Notes: a model not told the origin generated them from the letters alone. A stretch of DNA of 36,908 nucleotides from an uncultured Bacteroidales bacterium (GCA_900318275.1 ONJY01000022.1:1-36908), one strand, 5' to 3'; shown: positions 24,101 to 32,017, counted from the stretch's first letter. A program made the numbers and translations.

Positions 24101-24294
24101 TTGGTGATGTTGGTCTCTATCTCGCTGGCGTTGGCGCCGGCGTAGGTGGTCATCACGGTGACGTAGGGCGGGTCCATCTCGGGCATCTGGTCGATAGGCA
24201 GGCGTGAGAGGGAGAAGATGCCCAGCACGATGACGGCCACGAATATCAAGCCCGTGGTGATAGGCTTGTTGATTGCTGTCTTGTAGATTGCCAT
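21112..24294 (-). CDS. RND efflux pump, inner-membrane subunit (HAE/AcrB type)
   Basis: 1060 residues, full length. It is a proton-driven pump that extrudes hydrophobic or amphiphilic compounds across both membranes with an adaptor and an outer-membrane channel. N-terminal KPITTGLIFVAVIVLGIFSL is TM1; RLPIDQMPEMDPPYVTV follows as in the family; TM4 carries GMVVDDAIVVLENI with the two Asp residues of the proton relay, which also indicates an HAE rather than a heavy-metal (DFG) type. A second transmembrane block lies near residues 520-560 and at the C-terminal end. The C-terminal tail is short and basic. Cotranscribed after the adaptor gene (16 bp gap). Confidence 0.95.
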   Translation of the reverse strand: MAIYKTAINKPITTGLIFVAVIVLGIFSLSRLPIDQMPEMDPPYVTVMTTYAGANASEIETNITKLVENSLNSVDGLKNITSTSKDNISVVSLEFEWGSDIDEALNDIRSYVDLLYDNLPDGVSRPMILKLNSSAMPIMVYGFTAEESYSGLDRILEDNVVNVLNRVDGIGNITVSGAPERYVYIDLDPKQLDSYGIPLELVGQAISANNLDLASGTVKMGKEQYQMRVKGEYIESSEIADIVVTTTMTGKQVFVRDLATVRDTIKDLSLDEKINGHDGARLIITKQTGANTVAIARQVRAEMEQIMKTMPPDIKVTNIRDGSEEIINAINGLSESIFYALLFVVLVVLVFLGNWRSTVIIALTIPISLVTSFIYLLLADSSLNIISLASLTVAIGMVVDDAIVVLENITKHIERGENPREAAICATNEVWTSVIATTLVLVAVFVPLTMLPGMMGIFMKELGWIITIVVCVSTTAAITLIPMLSSKMLRERPFFFKKEDEEAYNHKQERKLYNRIVTRAFNAIEAAYANLLRWCLHHKRITLIIALAFFVLSILPFVTGHIGMDFMKEQDNGRISINAELQRGTRIEETLKTARHMEDDIYRLLGDDVIVISTSAGSNDDAGFAALFNSTTNNKISMTIRCTKKYERSTSVFEMQEVLRQCFAQYPELVTFQVNQGGGMGGGSNNSLSVEVYGYDFDQTTAFTNELKRRVEQNVPGARDTKISRDEDRAELKIELDKQKLALHGLNESTVALYIRNRVNGMSGGFLKEDGEEYNIVVRLREEYRDALSDIEQLSIPTATGRTIKLEELGTISEYWCPPTIERKNRQRYLTLTVMPYRTSLQELALSVQRELDQMDIPPEIHVALAGNYKDQQDSTRDMLMLAALILMLVYIVMASQFESFSKPFIIMFSIPFAISGVSLMMYFTGNNIDMIGLLGLVLLIGIVVKNGIVLVDYINLMRERGITLNEAIAISGQSRLRPVLMTAFTTILGMIPMATSNSEGSEMWTTMGLVVIGGLTVSTFVTLIVVPVLYGIFNRRGDIEKKERERRKFVFMNIDLNEK

Positions 24295-24310
24295 TTTAGG
24301 AGATTAAAAG

Positions 24311-25342
24311 TTATTCCACGATTTCCAGTTTGTCGCCGTCGATGAGGCGGGCCTGGCCTGTGACCACCAGCTGGTCGCCGGCTTTCATGGCGTCGGTCTC
24401 GACGGGTATTATCTCGATGCGGTCGTCGAAGCGCTGGCCGAGGGTGACGGCCACGCGGCGAGCTTGGTCGCGGTCGACCACGAACACGTAGCGGTCGTTG
24501 GAGCCCGTGAGTTTCAGTACGCTCTGGTAGGGTACCACGATGGCGTCGACCTCGCCCACTGCCAGACGTGTGCGCACATACATGCCGGGTCGTATCTTCT
24601 CGGCGCTGTTGGGTATGCTGAGCTTGGCCTGGAAGGTATGGCTCTGCGGGTCAACGGTGGGGTACACAATCTCGATGGTGGCGGGGAAGGTCTCGCCGGG
24701 GTATATGTCGCTCACCACATCCACCTTCATGCCCTGCTTCACCTTGGGGAAGTAGGTCTCGGGGATGTTGATGATGGCCTTGAGGCGGCTTATCTGTGTC
24801 AGCGTCAGTATGGGGGCGCCGGTGTACATCTCGCCGTCCTCGTAGTTCTTGGCGCTGATGACGCCGGCAAACTGGGCTTTGACGAAGGTGTTCTCGTTCT
24901 GGAAGCGCTCGGTCTCCACCAGCTGGTCGTATCCAGCCTTGGTCTGGTCGTAGACCTGCTGGCTCACGCTGCCGCTGGCCTTGAGGGCCGTGACGCGGTC
25001 GAGCTCGGTCTTAGTGCTGGCCAGGTTGATGCGTGTGGTGTTGAGCTGAGTCTGGTCCATGCGCACCAACATAGAGCCTTTTTGCACGCGCGAGCCCACC
25101 TCGACGTAGATGTGCTCGATGTGGCCCGTGATGCTGGGCGAGATGTTCATGGTCTCATAGCCCTCCAGCGTGGAGCTCAGTTCGAGGGTTTTGGCTATGC
25201 GCTCGCTCTCGAGGGTCAGCACCTTCACCTTCTCGGCCTCTTTCTGTGTGGTCGTTGCAGCCTTGTCGCCGCCCTTGCCGCCGCAGGCCACGAGGCTTGC
25301 GACAGCAGCAATAATCATTACTGTACGGATTGCTTTATTCAT
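24311..25342 (-). CDS. RND periplasmic adaptor (membrane fusion protein), lipoprotein
   Basis: 343 residues from ATG 25342, chosen over the ATG seven codons upstream because it starts a clean lipoprotein signal MNKAIRTVMIIAAVASLVAC with Cys20. Lipoyl/barrel-sandwich halves are seen around residues 60-85 and 150-175 (SITGHIEHIYVEVGSRVQKG and FAGVISAKNYEDGEMYT), with a helical hairpin between (NTTRINLASTKTELDRV...). A beta-barrel domain and a C-terminal membrane-proximal domain follow. It links the RND pump to the TolC channel. The 5' end overlaps or nearly abuts tolC. Confidence 0.93.
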   Translation of the reverse strand: MNKAIRTVMIIAAVASLVACGGKGGDKAATTTQKEAEKVKVLTLESERIAKTLELSSTLEGYETMNISPSITGHIEHIYVEVGSRVQKGSMLVRMDQTQLNTTRINLASTKTELDRVTALKASGSVSQQVYDQTKAGYDQLVETERFQNENTFVKAQFAGVISAKNYEDGEMYTGAPILTLTQISRLKAIINIPETYFPKVKQGMKVDVVSDIYPGETFPATIEIVYPTVDPQSHTFQAKLSIPNSAEKIRPGMYVRTRLAVGEVDAIVVPYQSVLKLTGSNDRYVFVVDRDQARRVAVTLGQRFDDRIEIIPVETDAMKAGDQLVVTGQARLIDGDKLEIVE

Positions 25343-25368
25343 AATACTTGTCTCTTGTTTCATAACAC

Positions 25369-26769
25369 TTAGTTGTTCAGTAGGTTCTCGAGGGAGATCT
25401 GTGCGCTGACGACACTCATCACGGCCTGGATGTAGTTGCTCTGGGCGCTGATGATGTCGGTCGAGGCGGTGGTGACCTCCAGGCTGCTGGCGCGACCGTA
25501 GCGGTACTTCTCGGCCACGTTGTTGAACACGCGCTGCGTCACCTCGAGGTTACGGCTCTGTATGTCGTAGGTCTCCAGGGCTGTGGCCAGGTCGTAGCGC
25601 AGCTGGTTGTACTGCACGCGCAGGCCGTCCTCGGTCTGTTGTTTGGTGTTCACGGCCTCCTGGTAGTCAATCTTGGCGCTCTTGACGTTGGCCAGACGGC
25701 TGCCGCTGGTGAAGAGGGGCAGGCTCACGTTGGCGCCCACCATGTTGGGCGGCGTCATGTTGAAGCCCTCGTCCTTGCCGAAGTAGGTCTTCGCGCTGTA
25801 CTGGTAGTAGGCCGAGAGGGTGGGGGTGAAGTCCATCCACGCCATCGTGACGTTGCGTTTGGCCAGCTTCTCGTTCTGCTCCAACAGCTGGTAGTTGTAG
25901 TTGCGCTCTATGTCGAAGCCGCGGCCCAGCAGCTGTGTGGCGTTTTCCAGGCTCAGTATGTCGTCGACGGTCGTGGTGAGCTCTATCTGTGCATCGACGT
26001 CGGCACCCAGCTGCAGCAACAGCGAGTTGTGCAGCATCTGCAGCGAGCGGCGCGTGCTGTTGATGCTGCTGCGCAGCGACGCCACCTGTACCTGCAGCTT
26101 GTCGGCGTCAACCTGCTCGGCGGCGCCCACGTCGACAGCCGACTGGCTGGTGGCTGCCAATCGTTCCATGTTGGCCAGGCTCGAGTCAAGCAGCCCCACG
26201 GTCTGCTCCATCACCAGTATGCTCACGTACACGTTCTTGACGTTCGAGCGGGTCTCCTGCTCGGTCTGCTTGCGCGAGATGTCGGTCATGTCCTGGGCTA
26301 TCTTCTGCAGCATGGTGCCCACAATCTGCGCACCCGTTAAGGCTATCGAGGCGGTGATGCTGAAAGTGCCGCTGGGGTTCATGGCTATCCCGCCGCTCTC
26401 GCTCGACTCGTTCGAGGCCGGAAAGTTGAACGTCAGCGGGAAGGTGCCGAGGGTGCCGAGAGTCACCGACTCGGGCATCATCGATGCCATAGACATCGAG
26501 CTGCGGCCGCCGAGGTTCATCGTGTAGCCGCACATGTTCTGGTAGTCGAAGCCCGCTTTCACCTGCGGCAGCATGGTGCTCAAGGTCTTCCATTTCGACA
26601 GCTCGGCCTTTTTCGTCTCAAGGTCGGCGTTCTGCATCGCCGCGTTGTGCTCAACGGCATACTGCTGCGCCTCCTCAAGGCTCAGCCGCAACGTCGTGCC
26701 TTCCTGCGCCGAAACGTAGGAGAAGCCTGCCGTCACGACCAGGGCCACAATCACTCTTTTCAGTATCAT
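25369..26769 (-). CDS. TolC-family outer-membrane efflux channel
   Basis: 466 residues with signal peptide MILKRVIVALVVTAGFSYVS ending SAQ. Two long helical repeats of the outer-membrane efflux protein fold, starting LRLSLEEAQQYAVEHN and later DLATALETYDIQSRNLEVTQ, the latter preceded by a beta segment (LSAYYQYSAKTYFG). First gene of the minus-strand efflux operon tolC-adaptor-pump-PII-like. No regulator gene is adjacent. Confidence 0.93.
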   Translation of the reverse strand: MILKRVIVALVVTAGFSYVSAQEGTTLRLSLEEAQQYAVEHNAAMQNADLETKKAELSKWKTLSTMLPQVKAGFDYQNMCGYTMNLGGRSSMSMASMMPESVTLGTLGTFPLTFNFPASNESSESGGIAMNPSGTFSITASIALTGAQIVGTMLQKIAQDMTDISRKQTEQETRSNVKNVYVSILVMEQTVGLLDSSLANMERLAATSQSAVDVGAAEQVDADKLQVQVASLRSSINSTRRSLQMLHNSLLLQLGADVDAQIELTTTVDDILSLENATQLLGRGFDIERNYNYQLLEQNEKLAKRNVTMAWMDFTPTLSAYYQYSAKTYFGKDEGFNMTPPNMVGANVSLPLFTSGSRLANVKSAKIDYQEAVNTKQQTEDGLRVQYNQLRYDLATALETYDIQSRNLEVTQRVFNNVAEKYRYGRASSLEVTTASTDIISAQSNYIQAVMSVVSAQISLENLLNN

Positions 26770-26839
26770 TTATTTGTATTTTATTTTATATTATTCATTG
26801 TCAAAGCCTTCCGCCATAGCGGCGGAAACAACAAAAGCA

Positions 26840-26869
26840 TGCAAAAATACATGCTTTTTATTGCATCAA
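26840..26869 (-). promoter_or_regulatory. Candidate promoter of the efflux operon
   Basis: On the minus strand TATTTTTGC (26848-26840) matches TAnnTTTGC, with TTTG at 26869-26866. The spacer is 17 bp, a little short. The resulting leader to tolC would be about 65 nt. Confidence 0.55.
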
Positions 26870-26920
26870 AATGTTAAAAAAACATAATCTTTGCCCTACT
26901 GCCGTGCAGGGCCTGGGGCG

Positions 26921-27208
26921 TCAGCTCTTTTTGCGCTCTGGCACAGGCTGCAGCGTGGTCATCTGCACCTTCATCTTCACCCCAGGGGCGGCCTCGACGA
27001 CGGCGTAGACGCCATCGCGGCTCACGAACTTCACGTGGATGCCGCCGGCGGTCATCAGCTCGTCGCCAGCCTTCAGGCTGTCGCGGTAGGCGGCCTCCTT
27101 CTTGGTCCTGTCGCTCTGCGGCTTGATGAGGAAAAAGTAGAACACGGCAATCATCGCCACAATCATGATGGCGGTCTTCCAACCGTTGGCAATGTCAAGT
27201 AACATCAT
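26921..27208 (-). CDS. yajC: Preprotein translocase accessory subunit YajC
   Basis: 95 residues from MMLLDIANGW; the 14 codons upstream are Lys/Asn-rich and unlike the family. A single membrane span (TAIMIVAMIAVFYFFLIKPQ) is followed by the YajC signature RTKKEAAYRDSLKAGDELMT and a small beta domain (GGIHVKFVSRDGVYAVVEA). It associates with SecDF in the inner membrane. Whether it is cotranscribed with tolC is unclear; about 150 bp and a good tolC promoter separate them. Confidence 0.9.
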   Translation of the reverse strand: MMLLDIANGWKTAIMIVAMIAVFYFFLIKPQSDRTKKEAAYRDSLKAGDELMTAGGIHVKFVSRDGVYAVVEAAPGVKMKVQMTTLQPVPERKKS

Positions 27209-27255
27209 ATCTTTCAGTTGTTTGTTGTCTTTATATTTTGCGTTGCACAAAAAAA

Positions 27256-27290
27256 ACGCTATCTAATGTAACGATAGCGTCTTTCTTTTA
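27256..27290. terminator. Hairpin with T-run upstream of yajC
   Basis: ACGCTATC (27256-27263) pairs exactly with GATAGCGT (27273-27280). On the minus strand it is followed by eight T residues, a good terminator reading towards yajC; on the plus strand CTTTCTTTTATT follows. No gene ends here on either strand. Confidence 0.6.
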
Positions 27291-27404
27291 TTGTGTATGT
27301 TTATAAAAATAATTACATTGTAGACTCAACTGCCAAGTGCAACACCGTTGTGCAACAAATCACCTTCGGTTTTGATACGGTCTTCCTTCGGCCATTTTCC
27401 TATT

Positions 27405-27494
27405 GTTTAACCATCGTTTAACCATCGTTCAACCATCGTTCGACCATTATATATGGTTAAACGATGGTCGAACGATGGTCGAACGATGGTCGAA
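27405..27494. repeat. Head-to-head 11-bp repeat array (long hairpin)
   Basis: Left arm: GTTTAACCATC twice, GTTCAACCATC, GTTCGACCAT (27405-27447). Centre: TATAT (27448-27452). Right arm: ATGGTTAAAC, GATGGTCGAAC twice, GATGGTCGAA (27453-27494). The arms are reverse complements over about 42 bp with a few mismatches, so the DNA or RNA can form a very long hairpin. Confidence 0.9.
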
Positions 27495-27617
27495 ATGTCG
27501 AGGATTGGTCGGCGGAACTCCAAAGGGTTCCGAAGAGGCTTAGAGAGAGAACTCTGCTTTGCTGTCGGTTCGGCCGACACAGTTGAGTATAGAAAAAATG
27601 AATAAAAGAGGTCTGTT

Positions 27618-27650
27618 TTTGGCCATGTGCGATTTTTTTTGTATTTTTGC
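27618..27650 (+). promoter_or_regulatory. Promoter of the aguB-aguA-protease operon
   Basis: TTTG (27618-27621), 20-bp spacer, TATTTTTGC (27642-27650). It leaves a leader of about 17 nt. Confidence 0.8.
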
Positions 27651-27671
27651 ATCTTCAAATCATCATCGGAA

Positions 27672-28538
27672 ATGAACAAAGTGAAGGTGGGCATCGCCCA
27701 GATGAGCTGTGTCGAAGACAAGGCTCAAAACATTGAACGCTACACAGATAAGGTGCGCGAGCTGGCTGCCGGCGGCGCACAGATTATATGTTTGCAGGAG
27801 CTCTTCGCGTCGCTCTATTTCTGCGACGAAGAGCGCTACCAGAACTTCCAGCTGGCGGAGCCGATACCCGAAGGCCCCACGACGCAGCATTTCATGGCCC
27901 TGGCCAAAGAGCTGGGCGTGGTGCTGATATGCTCGATGTTCGAGAAACGCGCCGAAGGCCTCTACCACAACACCACAGCTGTGATCGACGCCGACGGCAC
28001 ATATCTGGGCAAGTACCGCAAGATGCACATCCCCGACGACCCGGGCTACTACGAGAAGTTCTATTTCACTCCCGGCGACCTTGGCTACAAGGTGTTCAAG
28101 ACCAAGTTCGCCACCGTGGGCGTGCTCATCTGCTGGGACCAGTGGTACCCCGAGGCAGCACGCATAACGGCCCTCATGGGTGCGCAGATTCTGTTCTTCC
28201 CAACGGCCATCGGCTGGGACGTGCGCCAGAGCGAGCACGACAACCGCGAGCAGTATGCGGCGTGGCAGACCATACAGCGCAGCCATGCTGTGGCCAACGG
28301 CGTGCCTGTGGTGAGCGTGAACCGCACGGGCCGCGAGGGCGGCATGCAGTTCTGGGGCGGCTCTTTCATCACCAATGCCTTCGGACGCGTGCTGTGGCAG
28401 GCACCGCATTACGACGAGGCTACGCACATCAGCACCCTCGACCTCGACGAGACCGACCACTACCGTCGCCACTGGCCCTACTTGCGCGACCGCCGCATAG
28501 ACTCCTATGGCGACATAACGAAAAGATATATTGACTGA
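27672..28538 (+). CDS. aguB: N-carbamoylputrescine amidase
   Basis: 288 residues from ATG 27672; the upstream in-frame start would overlap the promoter. Nitrilase-superfamily hydrolase converting N-carbamoylputrescine to putrescine, CO2 and NH3. The catalytic triad is visible: Glu43 (CLQELF), Lys117 (YRKMHIPD) and Cys154 (ICWDQWYPE). The DQWYPEAAR and AIGWDVRQSEHD segments are typical of the plant/bacterial AguB subgroup. Its TGA shares a base with the ATG of aguA (TGATG at 28536-28540), which makes the assignment firm. Confidence 0.95.
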   Translation: MNKVKVGIAQMSCVEDKAQNIERYTDKVRELAAGGAQIICLQELFASLYFCDEERYQNFQLAEPIPEGPTTQHFMALAKELGVVLICSMFEKRAEGLYHNTTAVIDADGTYLGKYRKMHIPDDPGYYEKFYFTPGDLGYKVFKTKFATVGVLICWDQWYPEAARITALMGAQILFFPTAIGWDVRQSEHDNREQYAAWQTIQRSHAVANGVPVVSVNRTGREGGMQFWGGSFITNAFGRVLWQAPHYDEATHISTLDLDETDHYRRHWPYLRDRRIDSYGDITKRYID

Positions 28539-29575
28539 TGACTCCGAAAGAACAAGGCTACTATATGCCCGCCGAGTGGGCGAGGCACGAGGCTACATGG
28601 CTCACCTACCCGAAGAACCCCGACTCGTGGCCGGGAAAGATTGAGACCATCTACCCGTCGTACCACCTCTTCGTGAAGACCCTCGCGGAGTGCGAGACGG
28701 TGCACATCAACGTCGACGACGAGCAGATGCTGCAGCATGTGCGCCGCGAGCTCGACGCCATTGGCACCAACATGGGCAACATCTGCCTGCATGTGATACC
28801 GAGCAACGATGCCTGGTGTCGCGACCACGGCCCCGCGTTCTTGCTCAATCGTGCCGACAAGGCCAGGCGCGCCATTGTCAACTGGAACCACAATGCGTGG
28901 GGCGGCAAGTATCCCTACGAGCTTGACACCCAGGTGCCTGTGCGCATCCACGACCTGATGCCCGACATGCCGCTCTTCGAGCCCGGCATCGTCATGGAGG
29001 GCGGCAGCATCGACGTCAACGGCTGCGGCGACCTGCTCACCACCACCTCCTGCCTGCTCAACGAGAACCGCAACCCTAAGCTCGACCAGGACCAGATTGA
29101 GGGCTACCTGCGCGGCTACTACGGCGTGGAGAACATCATCTGGCTTGGCGACGGCATCGTGGGCGACGACACCGACGGCCACGTCGACGACCTGAGCCGC
29201 TTCGTGAACGAGGACACCATCATCACGGCCGTGGAGGACGACATGTGGGACGAGAACTACGAGCCGTTGCAGAAGAACCTCAAGATGCTCAAGCGCTGCC
29301 GTCTGGCCAACGGCAAGCAGCCCACCATCGTGGAACTGCCAATGCCCGACGTGGTGTTCTACGACGGCCAGCGTCTGCCTGCCTCCTACGCCAACTTCTA
29401 CATAGCCAACGGCAAAGTGATATTTCCCACCTACCGCTGCCTGACCGACAACGAGGCGGCCTACATCCTCGAGGCCTGCTTCCCCGACCGCGAGGTGATA
29501 GGCATCGACTCCACCGACATCATCTGGGGCCTCGGCTCTTTCCATTGTCTAAGTCAACAGATGCCGGCGGTATGA
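28538..29575 (+). CDS. aguA: Agmatine deiminase
   Basis: 345 residues. Hydrolyses agmatine to N-carbamoylputrescine and ammonia; peptidylarginine-deiminase-like fold. Active-site residues of the family are in place: Asp96 in WCRDHGP, Glu154 in VMEGGS, His215 in DTDGHVDD and nucleophile Cys337 in GSFHCLSQQ. The family commonly reads GGGNIHCITQQ there, so GLGSFHC is a mild variant. Start shares one base with the aguB stop; stop overlaps the next start as ATGA. Confidence 0.95.
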   Translation: MTPKEQGYYMPAEWARHEATWLTYPKNPDSWPGKIETIYPSYHLFVKTLAECETVHINVDDEQMLQHVRRELDAIGTNMGNICLHVIPSNDAWCRDHGPAFLLNRADKARRAIVNWNHNAWGGKYPYELDTQVPVRIHDLMPDMPLFEPGIVMEGGSIDVNGCGDLLTTTSCLLNENRNPKLDQDQIEGYLRGYYGVENIIWLGDGIVGDDTDGHVDDLSRFVNEDTIITAVEDDMWDENYEPLQKNLKMLKRCRLANGKQPTIVELPMPDVVFYDGQRLPASYANFYIANGKVIFPTYRCLTDNEAAYILEACFPDREVIGIDSTDIIWGLGSFHCLSQQMPAV

Positions 29576-31146
29576 AGAGGTTTGTAGTTTTGCTTGCTGC
29601 CTTGGTGGCCACCGTGGCGTCGCAGGCGCAGAAGCCTTTCATCCCCGACACCATGACGGCCGGGCAGGTTAGGGTGGACGAGGTGATGAAGCTCATCGAC
29701 GGCAATTACGTCGAGGGGCCCGACATGGACAAGATGAGCACCGAGGCTATCAACGCCATGCTCAAAGCCCTCGACCCACACAGCGTGTACATCGCCGCCA
29801 AGGACGTGCAGCGCGCCAACGAGGGGCTGCAGGGCAACTTCGAAGGTGTGGGCATCTCGTTCCAGATTGTCAGCGACACCATAGTGGTGCAGAGTGTTAT
29901 CGAAGGCGGCCCCAGCGAGAAGGTGGGCGTGCAGGTGGGCGACAAGCTGCTCACCATCGATGGTGAGAAAGCTACAGGCGACACGATAGACAACAACTTC
30001 GTCTTCAAGCGTCTGCGTGGTAAGAAGGGTACCGAGGTGGTCATCGAGATGCTCCGCGACGGCACCGTCTACCCGTTCCATATCATCCGCGACAAGGTGC
30101 CCATCTATTCCATCGACACCTATTTCATGGCCAACGACACGGTGGGCTACATACGTCTCACACGCTTCGCGCGCACGTCGGTCGACGAGTTCCGCAAGGC
30201 CCTCAAAGAGTTGCGGAAGAAAGGCATGACGGCCCTGATGCTCGACCTGCGTGGCAATACGGGCGGTTACCTTGACATCGCCAACGCTATGGCCAACGAG
30301 TTCCTTGAACGTGGACAGCTAATCGTGTACACCAAGGGTCGCATCTCGCCGCGCCACAACTACACGGCCAACGGACGTGGCAACTGGCGCACGGGACGGC
30401 TCGTGGTGATGATCGACGAAGGCTCGGCTAGCGCCAGCGAGATTGTCAGCGGTGCCGTGCAGGACTGGGACCGTGGCACGCTGGTGGGACGCCGCTCCTT
30501 TGGCAAAGGTCTGGTGCAGCGCGTATTCCCCCTCTCCGACGGCGGGCAGATACGCCTCACCACGGCACGCTACTATACGCCCAGCGGCCGTTGCATCCAG
30601 CGCCCTTATGACGAGGGCACCGAAGCCTACCGCCAGGAGACCAACAAGCGCTACCGTCACGGCGAGCTTGTCAACGCAGACTCAATACATTTCGCCGACA
30701 GCCTCAAGTACACCACGGCGCATGGCCGCACCGTCTATGGTGGCGGTGGCGTGATGCCCGACGTCTTTGTGCCGCTCGACACAATGCGCCTCTCCGACTA
30801 CTACATCTCGTTGCGCGCCAAAGGTATCCTCAACACATTCCCCATGCAATGGGCTGACCAGCACCGCCGCGATGCGCGTGTGAAGGATTTCGACACCTAT
30901 CTCGCCAACTACGACAGCTTTGGCCTCGACAGCCTGCTTGCGGCCACAGCCATTGAGAAAGGCATCGTGCGCGATACCGCGAAGGAAGCCGCCGAGCCCG
31001 AGCGTACGGCCCACAGCGACCGCTACATGCGTCTGATGCTGAAGGCACAGGTGGCGCGGGCCCTTTTCGGCATAGACCATTACTACCTCGTCATGAAAGA
31101 GATAGACGACGGCTATCAGCGCGCCCTGAAAGAGATTACGAAGTAA
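29572..31146 (+). CDS. S41-family C-terminal processing protease
   Basis: 524 residues from ATG 29572, overlapping the aguA stop by four bases (ATGA); the long open frame upstream is a shadow of aguA. Signal peptide MKRFVVLLAALVATVASQAQ directs it to the periplasm. A PDZ domain is at about residues 80-165 (GNFEGVGISFQI, VGDKLLTIDGEKA). The catalytic Ser lies in DEGSASASEIVSGA and the Lys in RRSFGKGLVQRV, the Ser-Lys dyad of tail-specific proteases. The C-terminal region after about residue 390 is Bacteroidota-type extension. A periplasmic protease coupled to agmatine genes is odd; shared expression need not mean shared function. Confidence 0.93.
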   Translation: MKRFVVLLAALVATVASQAQKPFIPDTMTAGQVRVDEVMKLIDGNYVEGPDMDKMSTEAINAMLKALDPHSVYIAAKDVQRANEGLQGNFEGVGISFQIVSDTIVVQSVIEGGPSEKVGVQVGDKLLTIDGEKATGDTIDNNFVFKRLRGKKGTEVVIEMLRDGTVYPFHIIRDKVPIYSIDTYFMANDTVGYIRLTRFARTSVDEFRKALKELRKKGMTALMLDLRGNTGGYLDIANAMANEFLERGQLIVYTKGRISPRHNYTANGRGNWRTGRLVVMIDEGSASASEIVSGAVQDWDRGTLVGRRSFGKGLVQRVFPLSDGGQIRLTTARYYTPSGRCIQRPYDEGTEAYRQETNKRYRHGELVNADSIHFADSLKYTTAHGRTVYGGGGVMPDVFVPLDTMRLSDYYISLRAKGILNTFPMQWADQHRRDARVKDFDTYLANYDSFGLDSLLAATAIEKGIVRDTAKEAAEPERTAHSDRYMRLMLKAQVARALFGIDHYYLVMKEIDDGYQRALKEITK

Positions 31147-31175
31147 CGGGATAGGAGGCTATAACCATCCCGCTT

Positions 31176-31216
31176 GAGAGAGAGCCGGTTGCGATTGCGA
31201 CCGGCTCTCTCTCTGT
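31176..31216 (+). terminator. Terminator after the protease gene
   Basis: GAGAGAGAGCCGGT (31176-31189) pairs perfectly with ACCGGCTCTCTCTC (31200-31213). The T-run is short (TGTTAT). On the minus strand it also lies just past the pepE stop. Confidence 0.75.
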
Positions 31217-31230
31217 TATAAGCGGCATCC

Positions 31231-31980
31231 TTATGCCTTCAGCAGGAAGTCGAGGTTGCTTCTGAGACCGTACTCCTTGGTGTTGGCCATCGTTGTCTTG
31301 AAGACCTTCATCTTGTTGGGTTTGCCTATGAGCTTCAGCTTGCCGTCCTCGAGGCACAGGGCTGTGGCCTCGCGTATGGCGGCTACGGTGGCTTTGGGGT
31401 TCACCATGATGTACTCCTTCAGACGGTCGTCGCGGGTCTCGCCACCGTGCTTGGGGTCAAAGAAGTCGGTGTAGTGCGGGTTGATCTGGAACGGCACCAG
31501 GCCCATGCAGTCGAACGATGCGGGCATGACGATGGGCATGTCGTTGGTGGTACAGAGTGTGGGGCCTGCCACATTGCTGCCGGCGCTCCAACCCATGTAG
31601 GGCATGCCGTCGAAGGCACGCTGGCGGATGGCCTGCATGAGGCCTGTGCGCTGCAGTTCGCGCACCAGGTGGAATGTGTTGCCACCGCCCACGGCCACGC
31701 AGTCGGTGTCGTACACGGCGTTGATGGGCAGCGCCTTGTGGTGCACGGAAGTGAGCTTCACGCCGAACTCTTTGTACACGGCAGCCACTTTGGCCTCGTA
31801 GGCGTCGTAGCTCTTGGTGAGGCCGCCTTCGGCCAGGCTCACGCCGGCATACGGCACGAAGAGCACTTTCTTCACGTTGTGCCGACGGCAGAAGTCGGCA
31901 ATCATGTCCTTGCACCATCCGAGGTAAGCCTCGCCGCGCATGGTGCTGTTGCTTATTAGCAGAAGATTACGTTTATCCAT
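31231..31980 (-). CDS. pepE: Dipeptidase E (alpha-aspartyl dipeptidase, S51)
   Basis: 249 residues from ATG 31980. Hydrolyses dipeptides with N-terminal aspartate in the cytoplasm. The nucleophile is Ser132 in MGWSAGSNVAG, and His169 in FQINPHYTDF fits the catalytic His. AVGGGNTFHLV is the glycine-rich turn of the class-I glutamine-amidotransferase-like fold. The start codon is the last part of a heptamer array that fills the gap from gyrB; there is no separate promoter, so it is likely transcribed with gyrB. Confidence 0.93.
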   Translation of the reverse strand: MDKRNLLLISNSTMRGEAYLGWCKDMIADFCRRHNVKKVLFVPYAGVSLAEGGLTKSYDAYEAKVAAVYKEFGVKLTSVHHKALPINAVYDTDCVAVGGGNTFHLVRELQRTGLMQAIRQRAFDGMPYMGWSAGSNVAGPTLCTTNDMPIVMPASFDCMGLVPFQINPHYTDFFDPKHGGETRDDRLKEYIMVNPKATVAAIREATALCLEDGKLKLIGKPNKMKVFKTTMANTKEYGLRSNLDFLLKA

Positions 31981-32011
31981 AACTCTTAAATTCTTAACTC
32001 TTAACTCTTAC
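31979..32011 (-). repeat. Heptamer array between gyrB and pepE
   Basis: On the minus strand the gap reads GTAAGAGTTAAGAGTTAAGA then ATTTAAGAGTTATG, i.e. TAAGAGT-type heptamers with one 8-base unit. The final ATG is the pepE start codon. Same unit as the truA-prmA array. Confidence 0.8.
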
Positions 32012-32017
32012 CCGACG

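Larger units (their letters stand above)
27291..27671. other. Intergenic region with a large foldback array and the aguB promoter
   Basis: No gene supported. It holds the 11-bp foldback array at 27405-27494 and the aguB promoter at 27618-27650. The stretch 27291-27404 shows nothing else recognisable. Confidence 0.5.

Noticed and set aside
27405-27494. CRISPR array
   Set aside because: Units are 11 bp, contiguous without spacers, and change orientation at the centre; no cas genes are in the window.
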